This document shows, piece by piece, positions 25,033-33,381 of a stretch of 64,000 nucleotides of DNA. How positions within the stretch are numbered: the stretch's first letter is position 1; the number at the start of each line of letters is the position of its first letter. The notes under the pieces were generated by a model. That model worked only from the letters and a program-made list of their open reading frames with translations, searched no databases and was not told where the DNA came from. The position numbers were made by a program, and so were the translations under genes. The stretch spans positions 1,674,001 to 1,738,000 of the forward strand of contig JANSYK010000001.1 in assembly GCA_024742485.1 (NCBI GenBank), given 5' to 3'. Origin of the DNA: Alphaproteobacteria bacterium (GTDB lineage: Bacteria > Pseudomonadota > Alphaproteobacteria > Rhizobiales > Rhizobiaceae).

Positions 25033-25159
25033 GGTCGTTCAGTGCGGTGAATTCTCGTGAAACGTCAAGTGGAATTCGCGCCATCTGCAGGGTGGACACC
25101 ACACCTGATCGGCACCAATCCAGCAACAATAGGCATATCGCGAGAACATGATCGTAGAA

Positions 25160-25558
25160 TCACGGAGTATCCGGATGCCCGTCCGACTGCTTGGCATCGT
25201 CGCAAATCTCGTACCAGTGCGGTTTCTCGGAGACGAATTCGTGAAACTGGTTTTTGAGCTCGAATGCGGTGTCCAGGGCGTTGGCCGCAATGGGAAAGCT
25301 GTCGTCCTCTGACAGGATCTCCCCCAGCGACGAACCGCACAAACGACAAAAGCACCGGCCATATTTGTAAGGCGGCTCAGGCTGGTAGAGCGCGACATGC
25401 TCCTTCCCGTCGATCCAGCTCAGATCGTCCTTTTTGACAAAGACGATGGTACTGGCACCGGCCTTGCGGCAGCGGCTGCAATGGCAGGTGCCCATCATGG
25501 ACGGCTCGGCCGACAGCTCGAATTTGACCGCACCACAGCAGCAGCTTCCCTTGATCAT
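25160..25558 (-). CDS. GFA family (glutathione-dependent formaldehyde-activating-like) protein
   Basis: The ATG at 25558 gives 132 residues with the zinc-binding cysteine pattern of the GFA fold: CCCGAV near the start, CHCSRCRK near residue 25 and CFCRLCGS near residue 70. It is a soluble CENP-V/GFA domain protein. Many members are not formaldehyde enzymes, so the substrate is open. It lies between the M24 gene and a glutathione transferase on the same strand, which fits thiol or aldehyde detoxification. Confidence 0.9.
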   Translation of the reverse strand: MIKGSCCCGAVKFELSAEPSMMGTCHCSRCRKAGASTIVFVKKDDLSWIDGKEHVALYQPEPPYKYGRCFCRLCGSSLGEILSEDDSFPIAANALDTAFELKNQFHEFVSEKPHWYEICDDAKQSDGHPDTP

Positions 25559-25693
25559 GATTCGGCTCCATATCTGATTTGTTGCCGGAACATTACAAGA
25601 ACATTCATGGGTGGGCAACGGGTTGCCCGCCCAAATCCAACGCTCAACGTGCCAGCCGCGCCGTGGCAGCCGGCACACATCGTGGTCCTGATC

Positions 25694-26395
25694 CTAGCAA
25701 CATGCATCCGTTGCACAGGCCTCACTGAAGCAGCAATTCTCAACCCTGCCACCCCGACCCAGATAGGTTTGATCGGACAGGTAGAAATTGCTGAAGGACT
25801 CCTCGAAATCAGGTGCAACCGATTTTTCAGCCAGATCATCGGACAGGAGGATGTGTTGCCAGGCCTTGAGCTTGGGGCGGTTGCCGAGAAAGTCATACCC
25901 GGAATGCTTTTCAACGATGTTGGCACGGTGGAGCAATGGCAACCATGCGATATCAACCATCCCGATGGACTCACCACCAAAAAACGGCGTGTCGCCCAGT
26001 TGATTTTCAATCCGGTCAAAGGCCTTGCCCAACTTGCCGGAACGCTCCTGCAGAATGTCCGCATCAGGGCTGCGCTGCGCGCTGCATTGAACCAGATAAT
26101 TCTTGGAGGCCAGGTAGCTCCAGGCCCGGTTGGTCGCTTTCGTTTCAAGCGAGATATCCGGCTGGAGCGCCGGGTAGGCTTCCTCTATATATTCGACAAT
26201 CGCGTCACTCTCAAAGAGAGCCTGTCCATTGTCGGTGATCAGAACCGGCACCTGGCCGTTCGGCGAAATATCCAGAAACCACTGTGGTTTGTCTTTCAGG
26301 CTGATGAATTCGATATCATAATCTATGCCCTTGACCTCCAGCAGTGCGGTGACCCGTTGAACGAAAGGGCAGATTTTGAAACTGACGATTTTCAT
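25694..26395 (-). CDS. Glutathione S-transferase with cysteine-rich tail
   Basis: The 233-residue protein has an N-terminal thioredoxin-fold domain with CPFVQR at residues 9-14, typical of omega/beta-type GSTs with a catalytic Cys, then NGQVPVL and ESDAIVEYI for glutathione binding, and a helical C-terminal domain. Unusually it ends in ENCCFSEACATDACC, with five cysteines in the last 15 residues, which could bind a soft metal or arsenic. It is divergent from a cysteine-tailed ArsR regulator whose operator lies between the two genes. Metal or metalloid-responsive control is therefore likely. Confidence 0.9.
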   Translation of the reverse strand: MKIVSFKICPFVQRVTALLEVKGIDYDIEFISLKDKPQWFLDISPNGQVPVLITDNGQALFESDAIVEYIEEAYPALQPDISLETKATNRAWSYLASKNYLVQCSAQRSPDADILQERSGKLGKAFDRIENQLGDTPFFGGESIGMVDIAWLPLLHRANIVEKHSGYDFLGNRPKLKAWQHILLSDDLAEKSVAPDFEESFSNFYLSDQTYLGRGGRVENCCFSEACATDACC

Positions 26396-26467
26396 GCTTC
26401 TTGTTTCCTTTGGTGAAGAGGGTTGCTTGATCTGAAGCTGCGGCCAACATAGATACTACATCTCAAC

Positions 26468-26487
26468 ATTTCAAGAGATATTGAAAT
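26468..26487. promoter_or_regulatory. Predicted ArsR operator
   Basis: ATTTCAA (26468-26474) and TTGAAAT (26481-26487) form a perfect dyad with a 6-bp spacer directly in front of the arsR ATG at 26488. It is also upstream of the divergent GST gene. Position and shape are those of an ArsR/SmtB binding site. Confidence 0.65.
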
Positions 26488-26817
26488 ATGAATGAAAAAC
26501 AAGCGATCCCCATGTTCGGTGCCCTGTCACAGGACACCCGGCTGCACATTGTCAGGTTTCTGGTGGAACGTGGGGAAGACGGCGCATCTGCGGGTGAGAT
26601 CGGCACCATGGTGGAGGCGTCCTCGTCAAGAGCTTCGTTCCACCTTTCCGCGCTCGAAAATGCCGGGCTGATCGCATCGGAACGCCAGTCCAGAAGCATT
26701 ATCTATCGTGCAAATCTTGAGAATTTGGGCGGGTTGGTTTCGTTCCTGCTCAATGATTGCTGCGGCGGCCATCCGGACATCCTGGCTTGCTGTGCAATCG
26801 ACCCAAAGGCCTGTTGA
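26488..26817 (+). CDS. ArsR/SmtB family metal(loid)-responsive regulator
   Basis: A 109-residue winged-helix repressor: residues about 10-85 form the ArsR fold (FGALSQDTRLHIVRFLVERG, then SSRASFHLSALENAGLI as recognition helix, then the wing). The C-terminus carries DCCGGHPDILACCAIDPKAC, five cysteines that could form a thiol sensor site for arsenite, antimonite or a thiophilic metal. The ATG is directly preceded by a 20-bp dyad, so autoregulation is likely. It is divergent from the GST gene, which probably belongs to the same regulon. Confidence 0.9.
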   Translation: MNEKQAIPMFGALSQDTRLHIVRFLVERGEDGASAGEIGTMVEASSSRASFHLSALENAGLIASERQSRSIIYRANLENLGGLVSFLLNDCCGGHPDILACCAIDPKAC

Positions 26818-26826
26818 CCGAATTGG

Positions 26827-26970
26827 ATGTGGCAGATGATGAGGGACGGAAACATCAAAACGGCACGACGTCGTCTCAACACGATCGAGCCGCCCGATAT
26901 TGACGTTCGACTGACCATTCACGACAAGATCCGACACGTTTTCAGTACCGGCGGCGGCGCCTCCAAATAG
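26827..26970 (+). CDS. Possible 47-residue small protein after arsR
   Basis: A 47-codon frame (start MWQMMRDGNIKTARRRL, end FSTGGGASK) begins 9 nt after the arsR stop on the same strand. It has mixed basic and hydrophobic residues and moderately GC-rich third positions, but no clear ribosome site and no recognised family. It could be a real small protein co-transcribed with arsR or a chance frame. Confidence 0.25.
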   Translation: MWQMMRDGNIKTARRRLNTIEPPDIDVRLTIHDKIRHVFSTGGGASK

Positions 26971-27142
26971 GCCCGTCAGCCAGACCAGATGCAATCAGTG
27001 GCAATTGACGCAGGCGATCTCGAGCTGAAAATCCCGCGCATACGGATTTTTTGTGCATATGCAATGCTGTCCAGCGGTTTCAACGCTTGCAGTTTGCGGT
27101 GGAAAAAACAATGATGCGGCCGAAGACATTGCAGGGGGATGC

Positions 27143-27994
27143 ATGGCTTACGCAAACCGAATGAAGACAGTGGCGGTTACGCTGCTGACGGCGCTGCTGC
27201 TGGCTGGCTGTCAGGCAACGGCAACCAACCCGATCTCTGTTGTGGCGGCCGCCTATGCGCCACAAAAGCCGGTAGCCAAGGGCAAGTCCGCGCTTGTGAT
27301 GGATGCCAACACCGGCGCTGTGCTTTACGCCGCCAATGCCGATGCGCCACGCTATCCGGCATCGCTGACCAAGCTGATGACCCTGTACATTCTGTTTGAG
27401 GAAATACAGACGACCAGTCTTTCGCTTAACACACCCCTCGTCGTCTCACCGGAGGCAGCCGCCCAGCCGCCCAGCCGCATCGGCCTGCAGGCCGGTTCGA
27501 CCATTACGGTGCGCGACGCGATCAGGGCGCTGGCGGTGAAATCATCCAATGACGTCGCCGTGGTCGTGGCAGAGAAACTCTCCGGCTCGGAGGCCGCCTT
27601 TGCCGCCCGCATGTCCAGAAAGGCAAAGTCACTGGGCCTGTCCCGCACACGGTTTGGCAATGCCACCGGTCTGCCGGATCCCGGCAATGTCACCACCGCG
27701 CGCGACATGGCCAAGCTGGCCCGCCTGATCAAAACCCGTTTTCCGCGCTATCGCTCCAATTTCAGAGCACAGTCCTTCACCTATAACGGCCGTACTTTCG
27801 ACGCCACCAATGAACTTCTTGGAACGGTGCGTGGTGTTGACGGAATGAAAACCGGTTACATCCGCGCCTCCGGCTACAATCTCGTTGCCACAGCCAATCG
27901 CGGCCGTCGCCGCCTGATTGTCGTCGTCATCGGCGGCAACAGCAAGAAAGCGCGTGACGCCGAAGTGACCGCCCTGATTGAGTCGTTTTCCTAG
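27143..27994 (+). CDS. D-alanyl-D-alanine carboxypeptidase (penicillin-binding) lipoprotein
   Basis: The start at 27143 follows GGGGGA; the protein has 283 residues. It begins with a lipoprotein signal peptide (AVTLLTALLLAGC lipobox, Cys near residue 22). The active-site motifs of the low-molecular-mass PBP family are present: SLTK near residue 77 (nucleophile Ser), SSN near residue 137 and KTG near residue 237. It trims peptidoglycan stem peptides in the periplasm. The C-terminal PBP5-type beta domain is absent, as in many short alphaproteobacterial homologues. Confidence 0.93.
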   Translation: MAYANRMKTVAVTLLTALLLAGCQATATNPISVVAAAYAPQKPVAKGKSALVMDANTGAVLYAANADAPRYPASLTKLMTLYILFEEIQTTSLSLNTPLVVSPEAAAQPPSRIGLQAGSTITVRDAIRALAVKSSNDVAVVVAEKLSGSEAAFAARMSRKAKSLGLSRTRFGNATGLPDPGNVTTARDMAKLARLIKTRFPRYRSNFRAQSFTYNGRTFDATNELLGTVRGVDGMKTGYIRASGYNLVATANRGRRRLIVVVIGGNSKKARDAEVTALIESFS

Positions 27995-28084
27995 GATCAA
28001 TAGCCTGGGGATGAAATATGGAGGCCGTACCCGGCCTCAGGACATACCCGTGCCTCACGCCGGATTTCTTCGACCTCTGTGAGT

Positions 28085-28624
28085 TCACTTCGTCTTTGCG
28101 GCGGTTCCCGTGACAAATTCATAGGACGCCATGATCAGGTCGAGGACCACGTCCAGTTCGTCCCTGGAAACGGGCGTGTATATCATTACGAAACCCTCCC
28201 AGCCGGCCCGTTGATCGGACCAGGGATGATGAATGGCCCAGCCGAGCTCGACCGCCTGATCCGCCAGGGCCGGTGGCAGTGCGGCGTGCAGACTCCCATC
28301 GGGGTGAATATGGGCAAACTCACGACCGCGAACGATGGCCTCCGGACGCGCCAGCGCAACATCATTGGTGATCCAGAATCCCAGGGCGCCCGGCAGTGAC
28401 ACGATGGTGTCCTGTATCTCGATACCGGAGACCGCCGACACGCGTTTCAACAGTTCAGCCGAGATTTCGGGGACGGGATCGACGCCGATCTGCACATGTG
28501 GAACGCCATTGGTCGTGCGCGGGATAGGCGTTTCACGCGCCGGCAGGCTTCGGTTCTGCGCCCATGCCGAGGAGGTCGCAGCCAATAGCAAAATCATGAA
28601 ACAGTGGACTATTCGAATCCCCAT
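28085..28624 (-). CDS. Secreted luciferase-domain (DUF5519-like) protein
   Basis: The ATG at 28624 has AAGGA 8 nt upstream and gives 179 residues with a signal peptide (MGIRIVHCFMILLLAATSSAWA, cleavage near residue 22). The mature part contains REFAHIHPDGSLHAALPPALADQAVELGWAIHHPW, the HxHPDGSLH core of the family named luciferase domain/DUF5519, and ends VMIYTPVSRDELDVVLDLIMASYEFV. Despite the name, no bioluminescence is implied. The role is unknown; periplasmic location is inferred. It is convergent with the carboxypeptidase gene. Confidence 0.75.
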   Translation of the reverse strand: MGIRIVHCFMILLLAATSSAWAQNRSLPARETPIPRTTNGVPHVQIGVDPVPEISAELLKRVSAVSGIEIQDTIVSLPGALGFWITNDVALARPEAIVRGREFAHIHPDGSLHAALPPALADQAVELGWAIHHPWSDQRAGWEGFVMIYTPVSRDELDVVLDLIMASYEFVTGTAAKTK

Positions 28625-28758
28625 GGTACCCATCCTTGTGAGGTCTAAATTCTGCACCGAAACACGGTGACAGGATAGACCTCCTGTCACCCTGGTTCCG
28701 GTATTTTCGAACGATCACCACGGGCAAGCGCAACATGCGAACGCGGGTTTCGGCCCGA

Positions 28759-29259
28759 TCAGCCGGACAACAACCGTTCGAAGGCGAAACGCAATTCATT
28801 CCGCCCCCGCTGTCCCTGCAGGACACCCTGCAAGGCGCCTTCACCATCGAACAAAAGCAATGTGACGTGTTGCGCGCCGTACCGGTTGGCAAAATTGCGC
28901 CCCTCGGGTGTCTTGATATTGGCGATCACATAGTCCAGCTCGCCGGTATCGAAGTTTTTCAGCGCCTGTTTTGTTTCCCGCTGCAATGCAGCGCAGGAGG
29001 AACATTGCGGATCATGGATCTGAACGATGGTCGGTTTGCCGTTTTGAACGCGCGTCAGGTCGTGCTCGTGCATGGTGCTGCTGACATTGCGCACGAAGAG
29101 AAAACCGATGCCACCAACAACGGCAAGCCCGATGGCCCCGTTTCGCGCGGTGCGCAGAAAGCTTCGGCGGCCCTTGTCCGTCCTGCCCGACGTTGCGGCG
29201 CGGCCGGCTTTCCTGACGCTTTTGCTACTGGTATTTCTGGATTTCCTGTCTTTTTTCAT
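28759..29259 (-). CDS. Membrane-anchored thioredoxin-like protein
   Basis: The 166-residue protein has a basic, Ser/Thr-rich N-terminus (residues 1-38), one transmembrane helix (about 42-58, GAIGLAVVGGIGFLFV) and a thioredoxin-fold domain with CSSC at about residues 86-89 in IVQIHDPQCSSCAAL. A thiol redox function on the periplasmic side of the inner membrane is likely. Its start overlaps the stop of a degraded small frame (ATGA), and a small secreted cysteine-containing protein gene lies upstream, so these genes may form one transcript. Confidence 0.78.
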   Translation of the reverse strand: MKKDRKSRNTSSKSVRKAGRAATSGRTDKGRRSFLRTARNGAIGLAVVGGIGFLFVRNVSSTMHEHDLTRVQNGKPTIVQIHDPQCSSCAALQRETKQALKNFDTGELDYVIANIKTPEGRNFANRYGAQHVTLLLFDGEGALQGVLQGQRGRNELRFAFERLLSG

Positions 29260-29436
29260 GAGTCACCTTCCAGGGGATACTGTTTCGGTCCGAGCGTATT
29301 TCTCGAAACCACACGGCCGTTGATGATGGAGAGTTCCCGCCATTCCGGAACCGGCCTGCCGCCGCCGAGCCCGATGGAAGCATTGCCGATCGCGAAGGAT
29401 TCAAATGTTGTGCCGTGAGCGGCCTTGGTTCGTCAT
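29256..29436 (-). pseudogene. Possible frameshifted small gene upstream of the thioredoxin-like gene
   Basis: From an ATG at 29436 the frame reads MTNQGRSRHNI and then stops. Removing one T in the ATTTGA at about 29401-29405 would join it to a second open frame that reads ESFAIGNASIGLGGG, continues through PVPEWRELSIING, and ends in a TGA overlapping the next ATG (ATGA). The second part looks like real protein and its end coupling is typical of this genome. Either a recent frameshift or a sequencing error would explain it. Family not recognised. Confidence 0.4.
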
Positions 29437-29546
29437 CACGACGAACACAAACGGCCTGGATGCTGCACGGCAATCCGTACCGCGCGATGGACAGTCCAAC
29501 CGCTGGCTGATGCACGATGCGGTGGCTCGCGAACGGCGAGGAAATG

Positions 29547-29870
29547 TCAGGAAATTGGAGGGCGCAAATCCACGACACCTCCAATGGAGGCAATGTCCGT
29601 TTGAAGTTGGGGGCCGTAATCCGTCAATGAAGGGCGCGGTCTGAGGACCCCCATGGCGATGACGGCCTTGCAGTCCGGCTTGCAGATCGAGGGCTTTTCC
29701 TCGGCAACCTTTGAGTCGTCACAGCACTTTTGATCGTCGATTCTCGCGACATCGTGGAGCATCTGTTCCACGGTTGCGTCAATCGTTGTGGCGTCACCTG
29801 CGGTTCCGCGCTCGACGCCTTGAAGGGCGCCGACAAGAACAAATCCGAAAACAAGAAACAGACGCAGCAT
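29547..29870 (-). CDS. Small secreted cysteine-containing hypothetical protein
   Basis: The 107-residue protein starts with a hydrophobic signal sequence (MLRLFLVFGFVLVGALQG). The mature part contains QKCCDDSKVAEEKPSICKPDCKAVIAMGVL, with four cysteines in about 20 residues, and ends RPPIS. Small secreted proteins with this cysteine pattern occur in alphaproteobacteria without known function. It is upstream of the frameshifted frame and the thioredoxin-like gene on the same strand, so a shared redox or disulfide role is possible. Confidence 0.55.
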   Translation of the reverse strand: MLRLFLVFGFVLVGALQGVERGTAGDATTIDATVEQMLHDVARIDDQKCCDDSKVAEEKPSICKPDCKAVIAMGVLRPRPSLTDYGPQLQTDIASIGGVVDLRPPIS

Positions 29871-30243
29871 GGTCCAAGATTAGTCGCAGCGTGCCAAACG
29901 GCCTACTCACAGGCCATCACAGTCGTGTGAGCACCTGGAATAAGTTGTTTGCGAATGAGTGGGATGAACCCACCGGCGTCACATTGGGAGCTGCACAGCA
30001 CCGCTCTGTCAAATGAGCGGATACAGGGTCTTGGGACCAGCAAGAAGACACGCCGCCCATCATCAAATTATTCATGTTGCATAAAGTTTGTATAATTTGT
30101 ATCGTCGTGATCGGGAAAGTCGATTGCCCGGAACAGGCGTTGCCGGAATCGGCAACAGACTTTCGTTGAAACACGTGCCCGGAACATTGGGCGACGAATA
30201 AGCGCAATACGGGCACATGCCAAATTTCAGGGAGGCGAGTTTG
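29871..30243. promoter_or_regulatory. Intergenic region with TATAAT-containing promoter candidate
   Basis: This 373-bp gap separates divergent genes. The AT-rich segment 30061-30105 contains a perfect TATAAT at 30091-30096, inside a direct repeat TTTGTAT-AA-TTTGTAT. A matching -35 (TTATTC, 17 nt upstream) is weak. It probably drives the MDR gene at 30244. No coding potential was convincing elsewhere in the gap. Confidence 0.4.
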
Positions 30244-31251
30244 ATGTCAGGGGCCAATCGCGAATGGGTCGTAAAGGAATACACCGGAATTTCGGGACTT
30301 GAACTGAGGGAATATACGCCAGGCCAGGCAGGGCCCGGCGAAGTCCGATTGAGGACGGAAGCCTTTGCCCTCAACTGGGGCGACATGGATCTCATGCAGG
30401 GCCGTTACTCCTTCAATTTCAGCAGGTTGCCGGCGCGGATCGGTTGTGAAGCGGTCGGCATCGTCGACCAGATCGGTGAAGGGGTCACCGGCATTGAAAT
30501 GGGCGAGCGTTACTGCACGCTTCCCTATTTCTACGACATGAAAGGCGTCAGTGGTGACACGGTCATCATCGATGCCCGATATCTGACGAAGGCACCGAAA
30601 GGCATGAGCGCGACCGAGGCCGGCTCGATCTGGATGCAGTTCATGACGGCCTACTATCCGATTGCCGAACTGGCGAGTGCGGCGCCGGGCGTCAACATAC
30701 TGGTGACCGCGGCAACCAGCACGGCCGGATATTCGGCACTTCAGATCGGCAAGTTGAAGGGCGCGAACATGATCGGAACCTCCCGGTTTGATTACAACCG
30801 CGATTACCTCATGCGGGGCGGCGCCAGCCATGTCTATGTCGGTGAAGGCGACGGCTTGCCGGAAGCACTGAAGGAGTATACCGACGGCGTCGGCGTGCAC
30901 GCCATTTTCGACTCCATCGGTGCCGGCATGATTGCGCAATACAGCAAGGCCCTTGCCAGGGATGCGCAGATATTCACCTATGGCACACTGGATGAAAAAC
31001 TGCCTGAACTGCCGATGATGGATCTCTATCAGGCCAATGCGACCTTCAAGCCCTATTCCCTGTTCAACTACATCGAAGACGCCGATTGGAAAGAGAAGGG
31101 ACTTCGCTTCGTCTACGAGGCGCTGGCTTCAGGTCAGATCCAGCCGAATATCGACAAGGTCTTTCCCATGGAGAAGTTCCAGGAAGCCTGGAACTATCTG
31201 CGCGCTCCGCGCAAGAACCATGGCAAGGTGATGATCAAGGTTTCCGATTGA
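30244..31251 (+). CDS. MDR-family quinone reductase/alcohol dehydrogenase-like protein
   Basis: The ATG at 30244 has GGAGG 8 nt upstream and gives 335 residues. It has the medium-chain dehydrogenase layout: a GroES-like N-terminal domain (ALNWGDMDLMQGRY, RIGCEAVGIV) and a Rossmann domain with VTAATSTAGYSALQIGKLKGA near residue 150 as the NADPH loop. The catalytic zinc cysteine/histidine set is absent, so it belongs to the zinc-independent quinone-oxidoreductase-like group. The substrate is unknown. Confidence 0.88.
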   Translation: MSGANREWVVKEYTGISGLELREYTPGQAGPGEVRLRTEAFALNWGDMDLMQGRYSFNFSRLPARIGCEAVGIVDQIGEGVTGIEMGERYCTLPYFYDMKGVSGDTVIIDARYLTKAPKGMSATEAGSIWMQFMTAYYPIAELASAAPGVNILVTAATSTAGYSALQIGKLKGANMIGTSRFDYNRDYLMRGGASHVYVGEGDGLPEALKEYTDGVGVHAIFDSIGAGMIAQYSKALARDAQIFTYGTLDEKLPELPMMDLYQANATFKPYSLFNYIEDADWKEKGLRFVYEALASGQIQPNIDKVFPMEKFQEAWNYLRAPRKNHGKVMIKVSD

Positions 31252-31376
31252 TTAAGCATGCAACGACCCGCGCTCGACAACTGCCATGAATGGTCAATCT
31301 CCAGCCCGGTTCCAAGACCTGTCGGTGATTTTGCTCTCAACAGTCAAAAATCGAAGCATACACCTCCTAAAAGAAA

Positions 31377-31404
31377 GTCCGCTGACACAGAAGTGTCAGC
31401 GGAC
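31377..31404 (-). terminator. Rho-independent terminator of fhs
   Basis: GTCCGCTGACAC (31377-31388) and GTGTCAGCGGAC (31393-31404) form a perfect 12-bp stem with a 4-nt loop. On the minus strand the stem is followed by TTTCTTTT. It lies 29 bp after the fhs stop codon. Confidence 0.9.
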
Positions 31405-31432
31405 GTTCCGTTCCGGCCTGATCGCCAATTGC

Positions 31433-33112
31433 TTAGAACAGCCCTTCGATATATCCGGCCTCATTGAGATGGATCTTCTCCGAGGATGGCGCGCGCGGCA
31501 GGCCGGGCATGGTCATGATGGCGCCGGTGATAACGACGATGAACCCAGCGCCGGCCGACAGGCGCACTTCGCGGATCGGCACCGTATGGTCCGATGGCGC
31601 ACCGCGCAGATTGGGATCGGTTGAAAAGGAATATTGCGTCTTGGCCATGCAGACCGGCAGGTGGCCATAGCCCTGCTCTTCCCATTGGCGGAGCTGATCG
31701 CGAACGGACTTGTCGGCAATCACATCCGATGCGTGATAGATGCTCTTGGCAATCGTCTCGATCTTCTCGAAGAGCGGCATTTCATCGGCATAGAGCGGTG
31801 CGAATTGCGAGGCACCAGACTCGGCCAGTTCCACCACCTTGTGCGCCAGTTCCTCGATACCCGCAGAGCCGTGTGCCCAGTGCCGGCAGACGATCGCCGT
31901 TGCACCGAGCGTCGCCACATAATCCATGACCGCCTGAATTTCCGCCTCGGTGTCGGAGATGAAATGGTTGATGCCAACCACGACCGGAACACCGAATTTC
32001 TTCACATTCTGAATGTGCCGGCCAAGATTGGCGCAACCCTGCTTCACCGCCTCGACATTTTCCGTGCCCAGATCGTCCTTCTTGACGCCGCCATTCATTT
32101 TCATCGCGCGAACCGTGGCGACAATCACAGCCGCGTCGGGCTTGAGCCCCGCCTTGCGGCACTTGATGTCGAAAAACTTCTCAGCACCGAGATCCGCTCC
32201 AAAACCGGCCTCCGTAACCACATATTCGCCGAGCTTGAGCGCTGTCGTCGTGGCCACCACCGAATTGCAGCCATGGGCGATATTGGCGAACGGGCCGCCA
32301 TGGACAAAGGCCGGGTTGTTTTCCAGCGTCTGTACCAGGTTGGGCTGCATGGCGTCCTTGAGCAGAACGGCCATGGCGCCATCGGCCTTGATGTCGCGGC
32401 AATAGACCGGCGTCTTGTCGCGCCGGTAGCCGACAATGATATCGCCGAGACGCTTTTCGAGATCCTCAAGATCATTGGCAAGGCAAAGGATCGCCATCAC
32501 TTCCGAGGCAACGGTAATATCGAACCCGGCCTCGCGCGGGAACCCATTGGCCACGCCACCCAGCGAGCAGACGATTTCACGCAAAGCCCGGTCGTTCATG
32601 TCCATGACCCGGCGCCAGGCAACGCGGCGCATGTCGATGCCCAGATCATTGCCCCAGTAGATGTGGTTGTCGATCATCGCCGACAGCAGATTGTGGGCGG
32701 AGGTAATGGCATGAAAATCGCCGGTGAAATGCAGGTTCATATCTTCCATGGGCACAACTTGCGCATAACCACCGCCGGCAGCACCGCCCTTCACACCGAA
32801 ACAGGGTCCGAGAGAAGCCTCACGAATACAGATGACCGCCTTTTTGCCGATCCGGTTGAGACCATCGCCAAGACCAACGGTCGTGGTTGTCTTGCCCTCG
32901 CCCGCCGGTGTCGGATTGATCGCGGTGACCAGGATCAGCTTGCCGTCCTTCTTGCCTTTCTGAGCGGCGATGAATTCCGCCGAGATCTTGGCCTTGTCAT
33001 GGCCATAGGGCAGAAGGCTTTCACTTGGAATGCCGAGCTTGGCGCCGATATCCATGATCGGTTTCTTGTTTGCGGCACGAGCGATCTCGATATCGGATTT
33101 GACGTCAGCCAT
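31433..33112 (-). CDS. fhs: Formate-tetrahydrofolate ligase
   Basis: The 559-residue protein has the family's ATP/formate motif [18 protein letters not shown] near residue 68, the conserved [22 protein letters not shown] segment near residue 100 and the [17 protein letters not shown] region. It joins formate to tetrahydrofolate with ATP, giving 10-formyl-THF for one-carbon metabolism, purine synthesis or serine formation. The length is normal. It ends with a strong terminator and is apparently monocistronic. Confidence 0.97.
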   Translation of the reverse strand: MADVKSDIEIARAANKKPIMDIGAKLGIPSESLLPYGHDKAKISAEFIAAQKGKKDGKLILVTAINPTPAGEGKTTTTVGLGDGLNRIGKKAVICIREASLGPCFGVKGGAAGGGYAQVVPMEDMNLHFTGDFHAITSAHNLLSAMIDNHIYWGNDLGIDMRRVAWRRVMDMNDRALREIVCSLGGVANGFPREAGFDITVASEVMAILCLANDLEDLEKRLGDIIVGYRRDKTPVYCRDIKADGAMAVLLKDAMQPNLVQTLENNPAFVHGGPFANIAHGCNSVVATTTALKLGEYVVTEAGFGADLGAEKFFDIKCRKAGLKPDAAVIVATVRAMKMNGGVKKDDLGTENVEAVKQGCANLGRHIQNVKKFGVPVVVGINHFISDTEAEIQAVMDYVATLGATAIVCRHWAHGSAGIEELAHKVVELAESGASQFAPLYADEMPLFEKIETIAKSIYHASDVIADKSVRDQLRQWEEQGYGHLPVCMAKTQYSFSTDPNLRGAPSDHTVPIREVRLSAGAGFIVVITGAIMTMPGLPRAPSSEKIHLNEAGYIEGLF

Positions 33113-33381
33113 TATTCCATTTCCTCATCTGGCAAAATCATGCGGCATGTCATTCAGCCGGATTGCGGAAGCGCAGCCCGAACGAGCGACAGACCTGGAG
33201 CACAAAAGCCTCTTTCGCATGTTCTGGCCCGCCAATTCGTGCCGTATCATGCGTCATTTACGACAATGATGCCCGTTCCGGGATCGGGGTCCCCTCTCCC
33301 GGCGCGGATCATCGCATGGTTCGTGAAAATTTCAATGTTTTTTTCATGACCTGTGCTCGTCATCCCATCTGCGCACGATGA

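Noticed and set aside
26626-26994. Minus-strand open frame opposite arsR
   Set aside because: It is antisense to arsR, whose coding assignment is certain from its HTH and cysteine tail.
29225-29593. Minus-strand 122-codon frame between the small secreted gene and the thioredoxin-like gene
   Set aside because: It overlaps the start of the thioredoxin-like gene and has no signal or recognised motif; the alternative joined frame at 29256-29436 is more protein-like.
29917-30216. Minus-strand frame upstream of the MDR gene
   Set aside because: It covers the AT-rich promoter region and has atypical composition with many Cys and Ser; no ribosome site.
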